From positions 1 through 40,524 of the IMG/VR virus record IMGVR_UViG_3300036944_000911: 40,524 nt of DNA; one strand, written 5' to 3'. Under the pieces are notes generated by a model. It had not been told where the DNA came from and searched no databases. It worked only from the letters and a program-made list of their open reading frames with translations. The position numbers were made by a program, and so were the translations under genes. Each line of letters opens with the position of its first letter. Positions within the stretch are counted from its first letter, which is position 1. This document shows, piece after piece, positions 1 to 7,830 of this stretch. The DNA is from a virus.

Positions 1-1085
1 TCAGCTTCGTGCGCAAGCTTTTTGTACGAGCCTCGCGCCGCCTTTTTAATTGAATCCAGCGCAGCCTTGCTGATATGCCCGTCCTTAACGGAACTAAGCA
101 CAAGCTCTGCCTGTCGTAGCGACGGTGCCAACGCATCAGCAAGATATGGACTTTGCGCAGCCTCGTTCTTCACGCCCAATGCCGCCGCAACGATGTTGTC
201 AGCAGCTATAGGCACACCGTCTGGCACATAAGCTGCCACCCTGTCCCACAGCGTCTTGTTAACGTCACGCCACGACGACCGAGCCGCGTCGGCATCACTT
301 CTTATGCTCTGTCCTATCGAATACGAATCAAGGTCAGGTCCAAGCTTGTCGGCTATGCTCTGGTTCACGTCCTGCGCCCGTGCATAATTGTGCGCGTCAA
401 CCTCGCCCATAATGCTGCCTGTCCCGGGCTTGCCGCGTAACGACTGCGAGAAGGCTTGTGCCTCCGGACTGTCCAGCATACCGACTTCCGGCCTGAATCC
501 TTGCGCCTCCATCTCCGCTATTTGGGACGCGCTCCGCGCCCCAACTGGGCCGACACGCTTCTTGGCGTATGTTTTGATGGGCGAAAATGCAGATTTCGCA
601 GTGTTGCCGACAGCCTGAAACACGGGCCCGAGCACTTTTTCGCCTACAACGTTCAACCCCGCATCAGTCGCGGCTCTGCTGACCTGTTGCGGAACGGTCG
701 GCATCTCTTCGGGGGTAAAAAGCCCCCTCACATAATCGTATGCCGCACCACCCATAGCATCACCGGCGGCCATGGCGGCGGGAACGGTGACAGCCTCTTC
801 CGGCACAGCAGCCTGTGGCCCAAGGTTGCCTAAGACCAGTGCAGCACCACCGCCAAGCGCAGAGCCTGTAGCCTGCGCTACGCCTCGCCAGTCTTGCGCC
901 CTGAGCGAATCCATAAAGCCTGCTTTCTTTTCCGGCGGCTTGGTTGCGCTTGCTACAGCCTTCCAGCCGTCACCCTCAAGGGCGAACACTTCGCCACCCT
1001 TACCGCGAGCGGACGGCACCTTTTCCCACGCATCGCCGTTCAGCTTAAAGACTTCGCCCGTATCGGGGTTATGTGCGTACTGCAT
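1..1085 (-). CDS. Ejection/internal virion protein, allele A (3'-truncated by window edge)
   Basis: The reading frame begins at the ATG at 1085 (protein starts MQYAHNPDTGEVFKLNGDAW) and runs off the left edge without a stop, so about 361 residues are visible. It is the same protein as the N-terminal part of the 661-residue gene at 38483-40468, differing at roughly 20-25 residues. The N-terminus has two short repeats of the form 'GEVF-L-GDxW', followed by an Ala/Gly-rich hydrophobic stretch and then a helical region. Its place after the other two ejection-type proteins suggests a large DNA-ejection protein. That role is inferred from context and composition; I recognise no catalytic motif. The start lies just downstream of the TAA of the preceding gene (1089-1091). 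Confidence 0.7.
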   Translation of the reverse strand, partial: MQYAHNPDTGEVFKLNGDAWEKVPSARGKGGEVFALEGDGWKAVASATKPPEKKAGFMDSLRAQDWRGVAQATGSALGGGAALVLGNLGPQAAVPEEAVTVPAAMAAGDAMGGAAYDYVRGLFTPEEMPTVPQQVSRAATDAGLNVVGEKVLGPVFQAVGNTAKSAFSPIKTYAKKRVGPVGARSASQIAEMEAQGFRPEVGMLDSPEAQAFSQSLRGKPGTGSIMGEVDAHNYARAQDVNQSIADKLGPDLDSYSIGQSIRSDADAARSSWRDVNKTLWDRVAAYVPDGVPIAADNIVAAALGVKNEAAQSPYLADALAPSLRQAELVLSSVKDGHISKAALDSIKKAARGSYKKLAHEA

Positions 1086-1141
1086 GACTTATTGCCCCCC
1101 TACGAGCACGGCACCGTCTGGCAGAGGCGGCAGATTTTTCT
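1..1141. repeat. Left copy of a diverged 1141-bp terminal duplication
   Basis: This segment aligns without gaps to 39384-40524 (constant offset 39383). The first 113 bases (1-113) and last 121 bases (1021-1141) are identical. The 907 bases between carry about 100 substitutions by hand count. This is best read as two alleles of one locus reached at the two ends of a circular assembly path, not as a true terminal repeat. The implied circle is about 39.38 kb. Confidence 0.85.
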
Positions 1142-2258
1142 TGCCAGTGCGAGGCACAGCGTTCAGTGAATCCATACCTCTCGTCAAAACATCGTGCTTG
1201 CCGTAAGTATCACCCCAAGCAGCGCCCTTTGCGCGGAGGTAGTCTTTATAACCCTTCATCTTCGACCTGAGCGTGCCCCAGCTGTCGCTTGCTGTTGGCA
1301 GAAATGATTCAAGTCGAACTTTTTCCTGTTCCGAGACGGCTGCTCCAGAAAGCGCGTTCATGATTTGTGAAGCAAAGTTGCTGATAGCCCCACGCAGATC
1401 AACACCTTCGGGGTCGACGCGAGCGGCTACACTTGCAGGCAGCGCGCCCAATACAAACCCTGTCCCGCCTGATAACGGGCTGGAGGGCTGCTCGTTGTAC
1501 GCCATTTCCCCCGTTTCCGGATTAACGCGAGCGCCCATGATGGAGTTAAATGCGGCTTCAACACGATTGGCATCCGCTACCATCTCTTGCCAGTCCGCGA
1601 GGTTTTTGCGAGCGTTCGAGTCAAGAGGAAGGTATGAAGGCTCGCTCGATGATGGGCCGGCACTGCCGCCGAGAAACGATGCGGCTCCAGTATCCATATC
1701 AACAATATAAATGCCCGGGCCTTTTGGTCCGTCCATTTCGACCTTTTGCAGGTTAGCCTTCGGCACAGGCGGTCTGGCCTCGTTTTCTGCCTTCAACTTC
1801 TGCTTATACAACTCAAGCGCATCCTGCATTTTCTGCTCAGGCGTCCGGTAATGCAGGTCCTCCTGAGTCAGATACGGCAACGGGTTAAACCCGCCATACT
1901 TGGCCCTCATCTCTTCCGGCGTCCGCCCGTACGGGCCGATATCGCCAGACAGCAACCCACTGTTCAGCAAGCCCCGCGCTTTCAGCGTGTTGTCCTGTAT
2001 GGCGTTCTGGCGCTCGCGCTGCTGCTGCTCGGCGTCGTATCGCTGTTGCATCATGTCAAACTGCTGCTGCCGAAAGGCATCCTGCTGCGCCTGCTGCTGC
2101 AGCCTGTCGTCCCTGTCTCTGCGGTCGGCCACGCTCCTGCCCATGTTGCGGAAGGCATCGCCAATGGCCTGCCCCGCCATCAGGGCGCCCATAGCCGCAC
2201 CGGACGGCCCCGCGTAGTGATTGCCGATAGTGCCGCCCATCAATCCACCGTAACGCAT
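1089..2258 (-). CDS. Putative internal virion / DNA ejection protein (389 aa)
   Basis: The N-terminus is Gly/Ala/Met-rich (MRYGGLMGGTIGNHYAGPSG) with a hydrophobic 'AAMGALMAGQAIGDAF' segment. It is followed by a Gln/Arg-rich coiled-coil block (about residues 45-90, many Q and DR pairs) and then a polar region. This composition, with the glycine-rich patch and Q-rich helix, is typical of small podoviral ejection proteins (P22 gp7/gp20/gp16 type). It lies between another Q-rich virion protein (2268-3089) and the large ejection protein (start 1085). A GGGAGG ribosome site precedes the ATG. I do not recognise the exact family; the function is inferred from position and composition. Confidence 0.6.
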   Translation of the reverse strand: MRYGGLMGGTIGNHYAGPSGAAMGALMAGQAIGDAFRNMGRSVADRRDRDDRLQQQAQQDAFRQQQFDMMQQRYDAEQQQRERQNAIQDNTLKARGLLNSGLLSGDIGPYGRTPEEMRAKYGGFNPLPYLTQEDLHYRTPEQKMQDALELYKQKLKAENEARPPVPKANLQKVEMDGPKGPGIYIVDMDTGAASFLGGSAGPSSSEPSYLPLDSNARKNLADWQEMVADANRVEAAFNSIMGARVNPETGEMAYNEQPSSPLSGGTGFVLGALPASVAARVDPEGVDLRGAISNFASQIMNALSGAAVSEQEKVRLESFLPTASDSWGTLRSKMKGYKDYLRAKGAAWGDTYGKHDVLTRGMDSLNAVPRTGKKNLPPLPDGAVLVGGQ

Positions 2259-2267
2259 GGTGCCTCC

Positions 2268-3089
2268 CTATTTCCAAGAAAAGAGGTTACCGAAGCCGTT
2301 CGCTTCACCGGCGCCGGAGAGCAGCCCGCCCAGCACGGAACCGCCCGCGCCAATCCATGCGCCGAGGTTGTTGGCGGCCGACTGCTTATTTGCAGCGTAC
2401 TTGGCCGCATCGTTCTGCATGGTCGCGCTGGCCATGGGCGATCCGCCACCGGCAAGGCCAAGGTAGTTCTCAAACATGCGCTGCTGCCATGCCTGTTCGT
2501 CCTGCCTGCGGGCCAGCTGGTCAGCGTACGCGGCGTCAATCTGACTGTTGCCCCACTGCGCCTGCCCTGCGGACTGCTGGTTGTTGTAGTCGGTCGTGGT
2601 CAAACCCGCTTTCCACTGGTCAAGATTCTGGTCACCGGCCAGCTTATAACTGTCCAGCGTCGAGTTGATGCGGTTCATCTCGTTTTGCATGATGTTCTGA
2701 TTTGCCAGCGTGTTCGCCTGCGCCGTGGCTGTGGCGTAGTTCTGTGCACCGTCCTGCAGCGCGCCGGACATCAGCCCGCCACCGCGAGAGCCGTAAAGTC
2801 CATTAGCAGAAAACCTGTTGGCAATCTGGTTCTGTGCATTGTTCCACGACTGATTGACCGGCTGCATAAAGTCGGCGCGAATCTGGTCCGGAGACTGACC
2901 GATGCCCTGATACGCCGTCATAGACGGATCATAGCCGGTGCCCATCAGCCCCTGCGCCTGCTGCTGGTTGGCGTACGGGTTGGTTTTCTGGTCGCCGTTG
3001 TAGGTAGGGTATGCGGGGTTCTTGGCGTTGCTCAGGTTGTTTTTTGCCTGACCCAACGACCAATCAACCGTCTGCTGCGCTACGCTCAT
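2268..3089 (-). CDS. Putative virion/ejection protein (273 aa) with hairpin leader
   Basis: The product starts MSVAQQTVDWSLGQAKNNLS. It is unusually rich in Asn, Gln, Ala and Gly, with a hydrophobic glycine-rich C-terminal stretch (about residues 240-262, 'LGAWIGAGGSVLGGLLSG'). Phage ejection or tail-tip proteins often look like this. It sits directly downstream, in late transcription, of the embedded immI-like module. The start at 3089 follows an AGGAGG site that lies in the loop of a small hairpin, itself preceded by an ACAGGACGT-loop hairpin (3092-3122). The same leader precedes the capsid, scaffold and tail-fibre genes. Function is inferred from operon position only. Confidence 0.65.
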   Translation of the reverse strand: MSVAQQTVDWSLGQAKNNLSNAKNPAYPTYNGDQKTNPYANQQQAQGLMGTGYDPSMTAYQGIGQSPDQIRADFMQPVNQSWNNAQNQIANRFSANGLYGSRGGGLMSGALQDGAQNYATATAQANTLANQNIMQNEMNRINSTLDSYKLAGDQNLDQWKAGLTTTDYNNQQSAGQAQWGNSQIDAAYADQLARRQDEQAWQQRMFENYLGLAGGGSPMASATMQNDAAKYAANKQSAANNLGAWIGAGGSVLGGLLSGAGEANGFGNLFSWK

Positions 3090-3091
3090 GT

Positions 3092-3122
3092 TGACCTCCT
3101 GTCATGCTGCACGTCCTGTGCA
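3092..3122 (-). promoter_or_regulatory. Two-hairpin AGGA-loop leader of the 273-aa virion gene
   Basis: Read on the minus strand, TGCAC-AGGAC-GTGCA (3122-3108) forms one hairpin. TGAC-AGGAG-GTCA (3104-3092) forms a second whose loop is part of the Shine-Dalgarno. The ATG follows two bases later. The architecture matches the leaders at 9202-9236, 10294-10326 and 38446-38481. Confidence 0.6.
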
Positions 3123-3154
3123 AGAGCGTTGTTTGCTTGGCGGGTTTATGATAT

Positions 3155-3176
3155 CGGCCATCTTATAGCGTGGCCG
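3155..3176. promoter_or_regulatory. Inverted repeat, possible operator upstream of the immI-like module
   Basis: CGGCCA and TGGCCG form 6-bp arms around the 10-base spacer tcttatagcg. It lies in the AT-richer gap between the minus-strand virion gene and the plus-strand module. An operator for the ribbon-helix-helix protein at 3377 is one possibility. No binding data can be read from sequence. Confidence 0.3.
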
Positions 3177-3226
3177 CATTTCTGTATTTTACTATCGTTT
3201 ATAAAAGTGAACAAGGAACAAGTGTC

Positions 3227-3331
3227 ATGACAAAATGGGTGGTTGTGGGAGGTGCCATTATGGCAACCGCAACCACCCCGCAAAAACTTGAACACCTTTC
3301 GCCCATCAAAAAAAGATGGGTTTTTTATTGA
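3227..3331 (+). CDS. Possible 34-aa leader peptide overlapping a terminator
   Basis: The frame ATG (3227) to TGA (3331) encodes MTKWVVVGGAIMATATTPQK followed by 14 residues ending in WVFY. An AAGGAA sits 8 bases upstream. The frame contains a long hairpin (3238-3277) and a rho-independent terminator (3302-3329), so ribosome position could affect termination. Equally, it may be a chance frame within a structured untranslated RNA. Confidence 0.25.
   Translation: MTKWVVVGGAIMATATTPQKLEHLSPIKKRWVFY
3238..3277 (+). ncRNA. Long imperfect hairpin in the leader of the Arc/Rha module
   Basis: Arms GGTGGTTGTGG (3238-3248) and CCGCAACCACC (3267-3277) pair over 11 bp with one G-U. Inside, TGCCA and TGGCA pair around tta. 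It is followed 25 bases later by a terminator, so the plus-strand transcript beginning upstream may be a short structured RNA ending near 3329. P22 has a small regulatory RNA (sar) in its immI region, but this one lies before the repressor, so equivalence is only a suggestion. Confidence 0.4.
3302..3329 (+). terminator. Rho-independent terminator before the Arc-like gene
   Basis: CCCATC and GATGGG pair around seven A residues and are followed by TTTTTTATT. It would end a transcript started upstream of 3230. The Arc-like gene then has its own promoter immediately after. Confidence 0.7.
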
Positions 3332-3356
3332 CAACAAACGTTACAAGGGTTAGCAA
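3328..3356 (+). promoter_or_regulatory. Putative sigma70 promoter of the Arc/Rha module
   Basis: A perfect -35 TTGACA (3328-3333), a 17-base spacer and TAGCAA (3351-3356) as a poor -10 lie just upstream of the GTG at 3377. The -35 overlaps the tail of the preceding terminator. Confidence 0.45.
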
Positions 3357-3376
3357 GTGAACAGGGAGGCCGCACA

Positions 3377-3517
3377 GTGAGCAACCTAAACATAAGAAAT
3401 GTCCCAGAAGATGTGCACCGAGACGCAAAAATTGCCGCGTTGAGGGGGGGCAAGACACTGCAAGAATGGGTGATTCAGGCCATAAAGGAAAAATTGGAAC
3501 GGGAGAAAAAGAAATAA
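3377..3517 (+). CDS. Ribbon-helix-helix (Arc/FitA-like) repressor, 46 aa
   Basis: GTG start with GGAGG seven bases upstream. The protein begins MSNLNIRNVPEDVHRDAKIA and continues with a helix ending in a lysine-rich tail. The pattern (short beta strand SNLNIRNVP, helix A 'EDVHRDAKIAAL', glycine turn, helix B 'TLQEWVIQAIKEKLE') is the classic ribbon-helix-helix fold of Arc and FitA-type DNA-binding proteins, which dimerise and insert the strand into the major groove. It directly precedes a Rha antirepressor in the same orientation, as Arc precedes Ant in P22 immI. It probably represses its own operon, with the dyad at 3155-3176 or the promoter at 3328-3356 as candidate targets. Confidence 0.75.
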   Translation: MSNLNIRNVPEDVHRDAKIAALRGGKTLQEWVIQAIKEKLEREKKK

Positions 3518-3589
3518 AACGGCCCAGCCCGTGAGTTCGCACCTCACGAGCCGAGCCTAACCACAACCAACCTTCACAGGAGGTTTGTC

Positions 3590-4513
3590 ATGGCTAGCGC
3601 AATTATACCTGCTAACACGCCGGAACTCAACATCGTTGAAGGCCGCCCCGTTGTTTCCAGTCTGCAAGTCGCTGAGCACTTCGACAAGCGCCATGAGCGC
3701 GTCCTTGAGACAATCCGCAAAAGCATCGCCGAATGCCCACAAGAATTCATTGAACACAATTTTGTGTTGAACAGCTATTCCGATAAAGTGGGACGCACAC
3801 AGCCCCTGTATTTACTCTCCCGCGACGGGTTCACCCTCGTTGCCATGGGCTTTACCGGCAAGAAGGCGCTTGAGTGGAAGGTGAAGTACATCCAAGCGTT
3901 CAACGACATGGAGCGCGCCCTGATGGAAGGGCAGCACGGTCAACCTGTCTGCCTGCCACCAACTGAACTTACCCCAGAACAGCGCCGTCACCTGCACGAT
4001 GTGATGGATGCAAAAGTTTCGGCAATCCCGAACGAGTCACGCCGCGCCGCCTATTCAGAAGGCTGGACGCGCTTCAATCGCCATTTCCGCATTGCAAAGT
4101 ACGAACAACTGCCGCCCGAACGTTTTACCGAGGCGCTGGAATACCTGATAGCCCTCAAGCTGAAAACAGGACAACGGGCACTGCCAGCAACGCAAGCGGC
4201 ATTACCCGCCCTGCCAAACGACCTGCGGCACAGACTTACAGAGCACGCCCGCGCCTGCTTAGACTTCGGCAGCGAGTTTTACGCACGCTACACAAAGCTA
4301 CAGGCAGAAAGTCGCGCCCTTGCTGGCGACTTGCGCCAACACATAAGCGCTACCCCGTCCTTCGACTCGTCCCCTTCCGGCGCGCTTGCGCGTGAACGGG
4401 TTTACGATGCTATGACAACCTTTGCACGCCGTGGCGGGACAATAGTAGAAGCAGGCACCGACAACCTGTACATGACAGCCCGCCTGATGGAAGGGCTTGC
4501 AGGAATGAAATAG
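3590..4513 (+). CDS. rha: Rha-family phage antirepressor with ORF6C-like C-terminus
   Basis: 307 aa. Residues about 10-110 match the Rha regulatory domain: 'VSSLQVAEHFDKRHERVLETIR', then 'YLLSRDGFTLVAMGFTGKKA' and 'WKVKYIQAFNDME'. Residues about 125-190 ('RFNRHFRIAKYEQLPPERF', 'EALEYLIAL') resemble the ORF6C/antirepressor C-terminal domain. Such proteins antagonise repressors or regulate lysogeny in temperate phages. CACAGGAGG lies upstream of the ATG. The gene is opposite to all surrounding late genes, so late transcription runs antisense through it. A strong hairpin follows its stop. The family is clear; the target repressor is unknown. Confidence 0.88.
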   Translation: MASAIIPANTPELNIVEGRPVVSSLQVAEHFDKRHERVLETIRKSIAECPQEFIEHNFVLNSYSDKVGRTQPLYLLSRDGFTLVAMGFTGKKALEWKVKYIQAFNDMERALMEGQHGQPVCLPPTELTPEQRRHLHDVMDAKVSAIPNESRRAAYSEGWTRFNRHFRIAKYEQLPPERFTEALEYLIALKLKTGQRALPATQAALPALPNDLRHRLTEHARACLDFGSEFYARYTKLQAESRALAGDLRQHISATPSFDSSPSGALARERVYDAMTTFARRGGTIVEAGTDNLYMTARLMEGLAGMK

Positions 4514-4523
4514 CCAGTTTCTC

Positions 4524-4550
4524 ACGGAGGGGGCACTAAACCCCCTCCGT
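4524..4550. terminator. Strong GC hairpin downstream of rha
   Basis: Arms ACGGAGGGGG and CCCCCTCCGT (10 bp, perfect) surround the loop CACTAAA, between the convergent ends of rha (plus) and the 361-aa gene (minus). There is no U-tract on either strand, so it may act as an RNA 3' end stabiliser or a weak bidirectional terminator. Confidence 0.5.
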
Positions 4551-4597
4551 TCCACAACCAGTTCCCTATTCGGTTTTCAAAGAGCCTAAAAATTATG

Positions 4598-5683
4598 CTA
4601 CGCACTCCACGGGTCGCTCCATACGGTGCCCCATGGACTCATTAGCCCCCCCACCTGTGCAAGCGCAGGCGGCGCTTGTCGTTGCAAGTGGCGCAATTCT
4701 TCGGTGCCGTCCTTCTGCGCTCCAGACGTAGGACCGTCGGGGGCGTATCCGTATGCTTGGTTGCGCATCCGCGCAGCGTCAAGCAGTCCAGCAACGCCCT
4801 GAGCGACACCTCCAACCCCGCCAGAAAGCGCAGAAATACCCAATGAGGACAAAGAGCCAAGAGCCTGAGCCGCGATCGGGTTCCCTGTCATACCGTATGC
4901 AGTACGTGCCACCCCTTCTGTGACGGCAGGCTTCATAAGCCCGCCCACGGCTCCCAATATGGCGTTCTGCCCACCGGTAAGCCCCAAGGTGCCTTTCTGT
5001 GTAAGCTGAGAGTACGCCTCCTCCGGGCTACGGTAGTCGCCTTTGAAAGCGGCATCCATCAACCCGCCAAAACTCAACGGCACCTGCCCGAACGTCTTGG
5101 CATAATTCGCGACCTGCTCTTGCAAGTGGGCAGGGGCAAGGGACGGGTTCATGCTCAGCACGCTATTAATCCGCTGGTCGGGACTCATGTTCACAGGCAG
5201 AAAAGAATTAATCTGCTGCTCTAAATGCCGCTTCTCCTCCGTCCGCTCCTTCTCACTCTGCTCATGCCCCCACATGCTGCGCGCCCGCGCCATGTCGTTG
5301 CGCGCCTGTGTGTAGGCGGGCGTTTTAACAGACAACCCCAGATGGTCAGGATCGGCCATGTAGCTGTCAGGGGTGGCGGCAACACCGCCATACGCGGTAA
5401 CCCTGCCTATAGCCTCGTTGTTGCGGCTCAATGTACCGTCAGGGCTGATATTGTAGTTTTTTTGTGACAACAGCCCGCCGATGCCACCCATGCGGTCACT
5501 GCCGCCCCCCAGACCGTCGTTGCGCCTGTCAGACCAGCCGGACATGCCGACCGCGGACCGCGCGTTCTCCCGCGCCTCACGCTCGCGTGCGGTCATGCCC
5601 AGGTTCGTGCCCTGCCTGCGGCCGCGAGAATCTCTGTCCGTGGCGTGGGCGCCGGAGCCGACTCCGTTACTGGAAAAACTCAT
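4598..5683 (-). CDS. Putative internal virion / injection protein (361 aa)
   Basis: Starts MSFSSNGVGSGAHATDRDSR after a GGGAGG site. The first 75 residues are low-complexity Gly/Ser/Arg, with an Arg/Glu-rich helix at about 30-45. The middle contains a charged coiled coil ('EQSEKERTEEKRHLEQQ'). The last third is Gly/Ala/Leu-rich ('LGSLSSLGISALSGGVGG'), potentially membrane-active. It follows the gp10-like propeller protein by two bases, the position of ejection proteins in P22-like genomes. I do not recognise a specific family. Confidence 0.6.
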   Translation of the reverse strand: MSFSSNGVGSGAHATDRDSRGRRQGTNLGMTAREREARENARSAVGMSGWSDRRNDGLGGGSDRMGGIGGLLSQKNYNISPDGTLSRNNEAIGRVTAYGGVAATPDSYMADPDHLGLSVKTPAYTQARNDMARARSMWGHEQSEKERTEEKRHLEQQINSFLPVNMSPDQRINSVLSMNPSLAPAHLQEQVANYAKTFGQVPLSFGGLMDAAFKGDYRSPEEAYSQLTQKGTLGLTGGQNAILGAVGGLMKPAVTEGVARTAYGMTGNPIAAQALGSLSSLGISALSGGVGGVAQGVAGLLDAARMRNQAYGYAPDGPTSGAQKDGTEELRHLQRQAPPALAQVGGLMSPWGTVWSDPWSA

Positions 5684-5685
5684 AC

Positions 5686-7221
5686 CTACCTCCCCACCAC
5701 GGCAAACTCAGCCGTAATCGAGTTTAAAACAACCCGCCCGCCCAGTGTCCGCAACTGCAGCGCTATGCCCGATGACCTCGGTCCGCCGTACAGTACAGGC
5801 TCAACCCGCAGCGCACTATCAGCCAGCGGGTAGTCCGCATCGATCAGTTTGTCATATGCGTCGTACAGCGGTTGCCCTGCGCTGCCTGCGCCCACGTCCG
5901 TGCGGCCCAGTTCGACCTTGGTCACGCCGTCGGCGGTCACGGCCTCGGCAATCACCGTGCACGGCCGCAGCGGGTCCAGAACCATTTTCGTGCGTTTGAC
6001 AATCAGGTCACCGCCCAGCCCCTCAAAAAACCGCGTCCGCAGACTGGCGGCGATGGGCGTTTCAACCCCGGGCGCCAGCTCGTCAGTGCCCTTGTTGCTG
6101 AACCGGTACAGCACCCCGTCATCACCGGCGATATACACCCCGCGCCCTACCTCCACCACGGCGCGCGGCTTGAACGTGCCGAAATCTACCTGTGTAAAAA
6201 CGCCATGAATCGGGCAGTAGATGACCGTGCGCGCACTGCTGCCGGTGCGCACAATGCACCATATCTGCGCCAGAGAATGAACGTACGTCATGGTGCAGGC
6301 GTCTGCGTTCGGCGCAATCTGAGCCAGCAGCTTGTTAATTTTAATGCCCACAATGGTATCAACGGCAATGTCGCCATACTGTCCGTTGGGCGCCGGAGCC
6401 ACGGCCTTGAACCCGTTGGTGTCCATCATGTACGCCGCGCTGCCCACGCCTACAATCGCACCCTGACAGCTTGCGGCGTTCTCGCGGCTGACGCTGATAC
6501 CGCTCCACTGCTCAGGCACTCCGGCAGTGCTGATGCCGTACAGCGACCGGCCCAGCAGGTTACCGTCTGCGTCGCGCCGCACCTTGCTGACAACCAGCGT
6601 GTCATATAGCACGGCAAATCCGGTGATGTCGTACCCGTCACCGAACCCCGCCGGAATTACCAGCGCACCGGCGTCGATATCCCATATGCTGTAGTCCCGT
6701 GGACCGCTGAAAAAAACCTGATCCGCCGCGCCCCGCGACGCGCACACCACCCGACCGCTGATTTCAGCCAGTGACGTAGGATGGGCAGGGCTGCCCGCAA
6801 TGGCGTTAATGGATGTGCCGTCATACACGCTCAGCCCTGTTGCGCCGCTATCGGCTATCAGGCACGCCCCGTTGAACGTCAGAAACGAAGGCGGCTCACT
6901 GCCTGCAAGAGTCGTCACCTCAGCCCACGTTGTGCCGGCGCGCTCCCACACCTTGCCACCGCTGGCCACCAGCAGCCGCATAGTGCCGCTCGCATCCACA
7001 TATGGGTGCATGGCCGTAATGGGCGCCGCCAGTGCCGTTACATCCTCACGCGCCAGCCCCTGCCGTGTACACATGCCGCGTTCCGGCTCGTGCCACCAGT
7101 TGAACGCACGCGACAGCGAACTGTCAGGGATGGCGTTGGCAGGCGCCGACAGGTCAAGTCCGCCGGACGGCACAACCATGCGCGTATCAAGCGACATATG
7201 CTTGCTGCTGCGTCTCGCCAT
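5686..7221 (-). CDS. P22 gp10-like packaged-DNA stabilisation / tail hub protein
   Basis: 511 aa from the ATG at 7221, which shares its A with the TAA of the upstream gene. The protein is made of repeated beta-strand units with Gly-Asp turns and aromatic ends ('VFFSGPRDYSIWDIDAG', 'VYIAGDDGVLYRFSNKG', 'MTYVHSLAQIWCIV'), consistent with a beta-propeller. Podoviral gp10-type plug proteins have this size, fold type and location after the head-tail connector gene. It probably closes the portal channel after packaging and links to the tail fibre. Assignment rests on fold pattern and synteny. Confidence 0.65.
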   Translation of the reverse strand: MARRSSKHMSLDTRMVVPSGGLDLSAPANAIPDSSLSRAFNWWHEPERGMCTRQGLAREDVTALAAPITAMHPYVDASGTMRLLVASGGKVWERAGTTWAEVTTLAGSEPPSFLTFNGACLIADSGATGLSVYDGTSINAIAGSPAHPTSLAEISGRVVCASRGAADQVFFSGPRDYSIWDIDAGALVIPAGFGDGYDITGFAVLYDTLVVSKVRRDADGNLLGRSLYGISTAGVPEQWSGISVSRENAASCQGAIVGVGSAAYMMDTNGFKAVAPAPNGQYGDIAVDTIVGIKINKLLAQIAPNADACTMTYVHSLAQIWCIVRTGSSARTVIYCPIHGVFTQVDFGTFKPRAVVEVGRGVYIAGDDGVLYRFSNKGTDELAPGVETPIAASLRTRFFEGLGGDLIVKRTKMVLDPLRPCTVIAEAVTADGVTKVELGRTDVGAGSAGQPLYDAYDKLIDADYPLADSALRVEPVLYGGPRSSGIALQLRTLGGRVVLNSITAEFAVVGR

Positions 7222-7826
7222 TACAGCAACCATCCCCGCCGCGACCGTACGGACGGCTCGGCCCCTGTGAACTGCGCAACGATATTGTTTTCCAAGTCCT
7301 GCAAAAACTGCGTATCCTGACTCACATCCATTTCATCAGTGTTAAACAGCCGCGTCCGCACGTACTCGATGATGATGTAATCAAGCTTCCCCCCCCACGG
7401 CATGGAGTCAGCTGCGGTCACAGTCGGGGCGGTCGGCCAGTAGCGGAACACAAACGGAACAGGACCGGCAGGGGTTCCGGCAATCAGCAGCTGCTCATCG
7501 TCCACGGCAAACACACTCGCCTCCACGGCAGACATGATGCCTTCCCACCCCTCCTGCGAGAAGTGAGTCAGCGGCCTGTGCGTGTCAGAACGCCACAGCC
7601 CGACCACAGCGGCAAAATCGCCCGGCAAGTCGTACGCCTGCACGCCCGCCGTTGCCGTAAACGCGTGCTTCTTGCGCCCAAAGCTCACGGCGTTGCGCTG
7701 CAAAATGCCTTGTGCCCTGTTCAGCGCTAGGTTGATCTGCCGCAACAGCTCAGCGTCAGACCATCGGGAGTTGCCGGACGTACCCAGACCGTCGCGGATG
7801 TGCTGAAAAATGTCGGTGACGTTCAT
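7221..7826 (-). CDS. Head-tail connector / adaptor protein (201 aa)
   Basis: Starts MNVTDIFQHIRDGLGTSGNS. The N-terminus is a helical pair ('SDAELLRQINLALNRAQGIL'), then 'YDLPGDFAAVVGLWR', a beta-rich middle with 'FRYWPTAPT', and a helical C-terminus ('IEYVRTRLFNTDEMD'). This pattern is common in adaptor proteins that bind beneath the portal (P22 gp4 or 'phage adaptor' type). It sits between the capsid/116-aa pair and the gp10-like protein, exactly where a connector is expected. Its stop overlaps the start of the next gene. Confidence 0.65.
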   Translation of the reverse strand: MNVTDIFQHIRDGLGTSGNSRWSDAELLRQINLALNRAQGILQRNAVSFGRKKHAFTATAGVQAYDLPGDFAAVVGLWRSDTHRPLTHFSQEGWEGIMSAVEASVFAVDDEQLLIAGTPAGPVPFVFRYWPTAPTVTAADSMPWGGKLDYIIIEYVRTRLFNTDEMDVSQDTQFLQDLENNIVAQFTGAEPSVRSRRGWLL

Positions 7827-7830
7827 CGGG

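Noticed and set aside
1746-3230. Long plus-strand frame of 494 codons opposite the ejection genes
   Set aside because: It lies opposite two well-formed minus-strand genes with ribosome sites. Its product is Leu/Arg/Val-rich, typical of an antisense shadow in GC-rich DNA.
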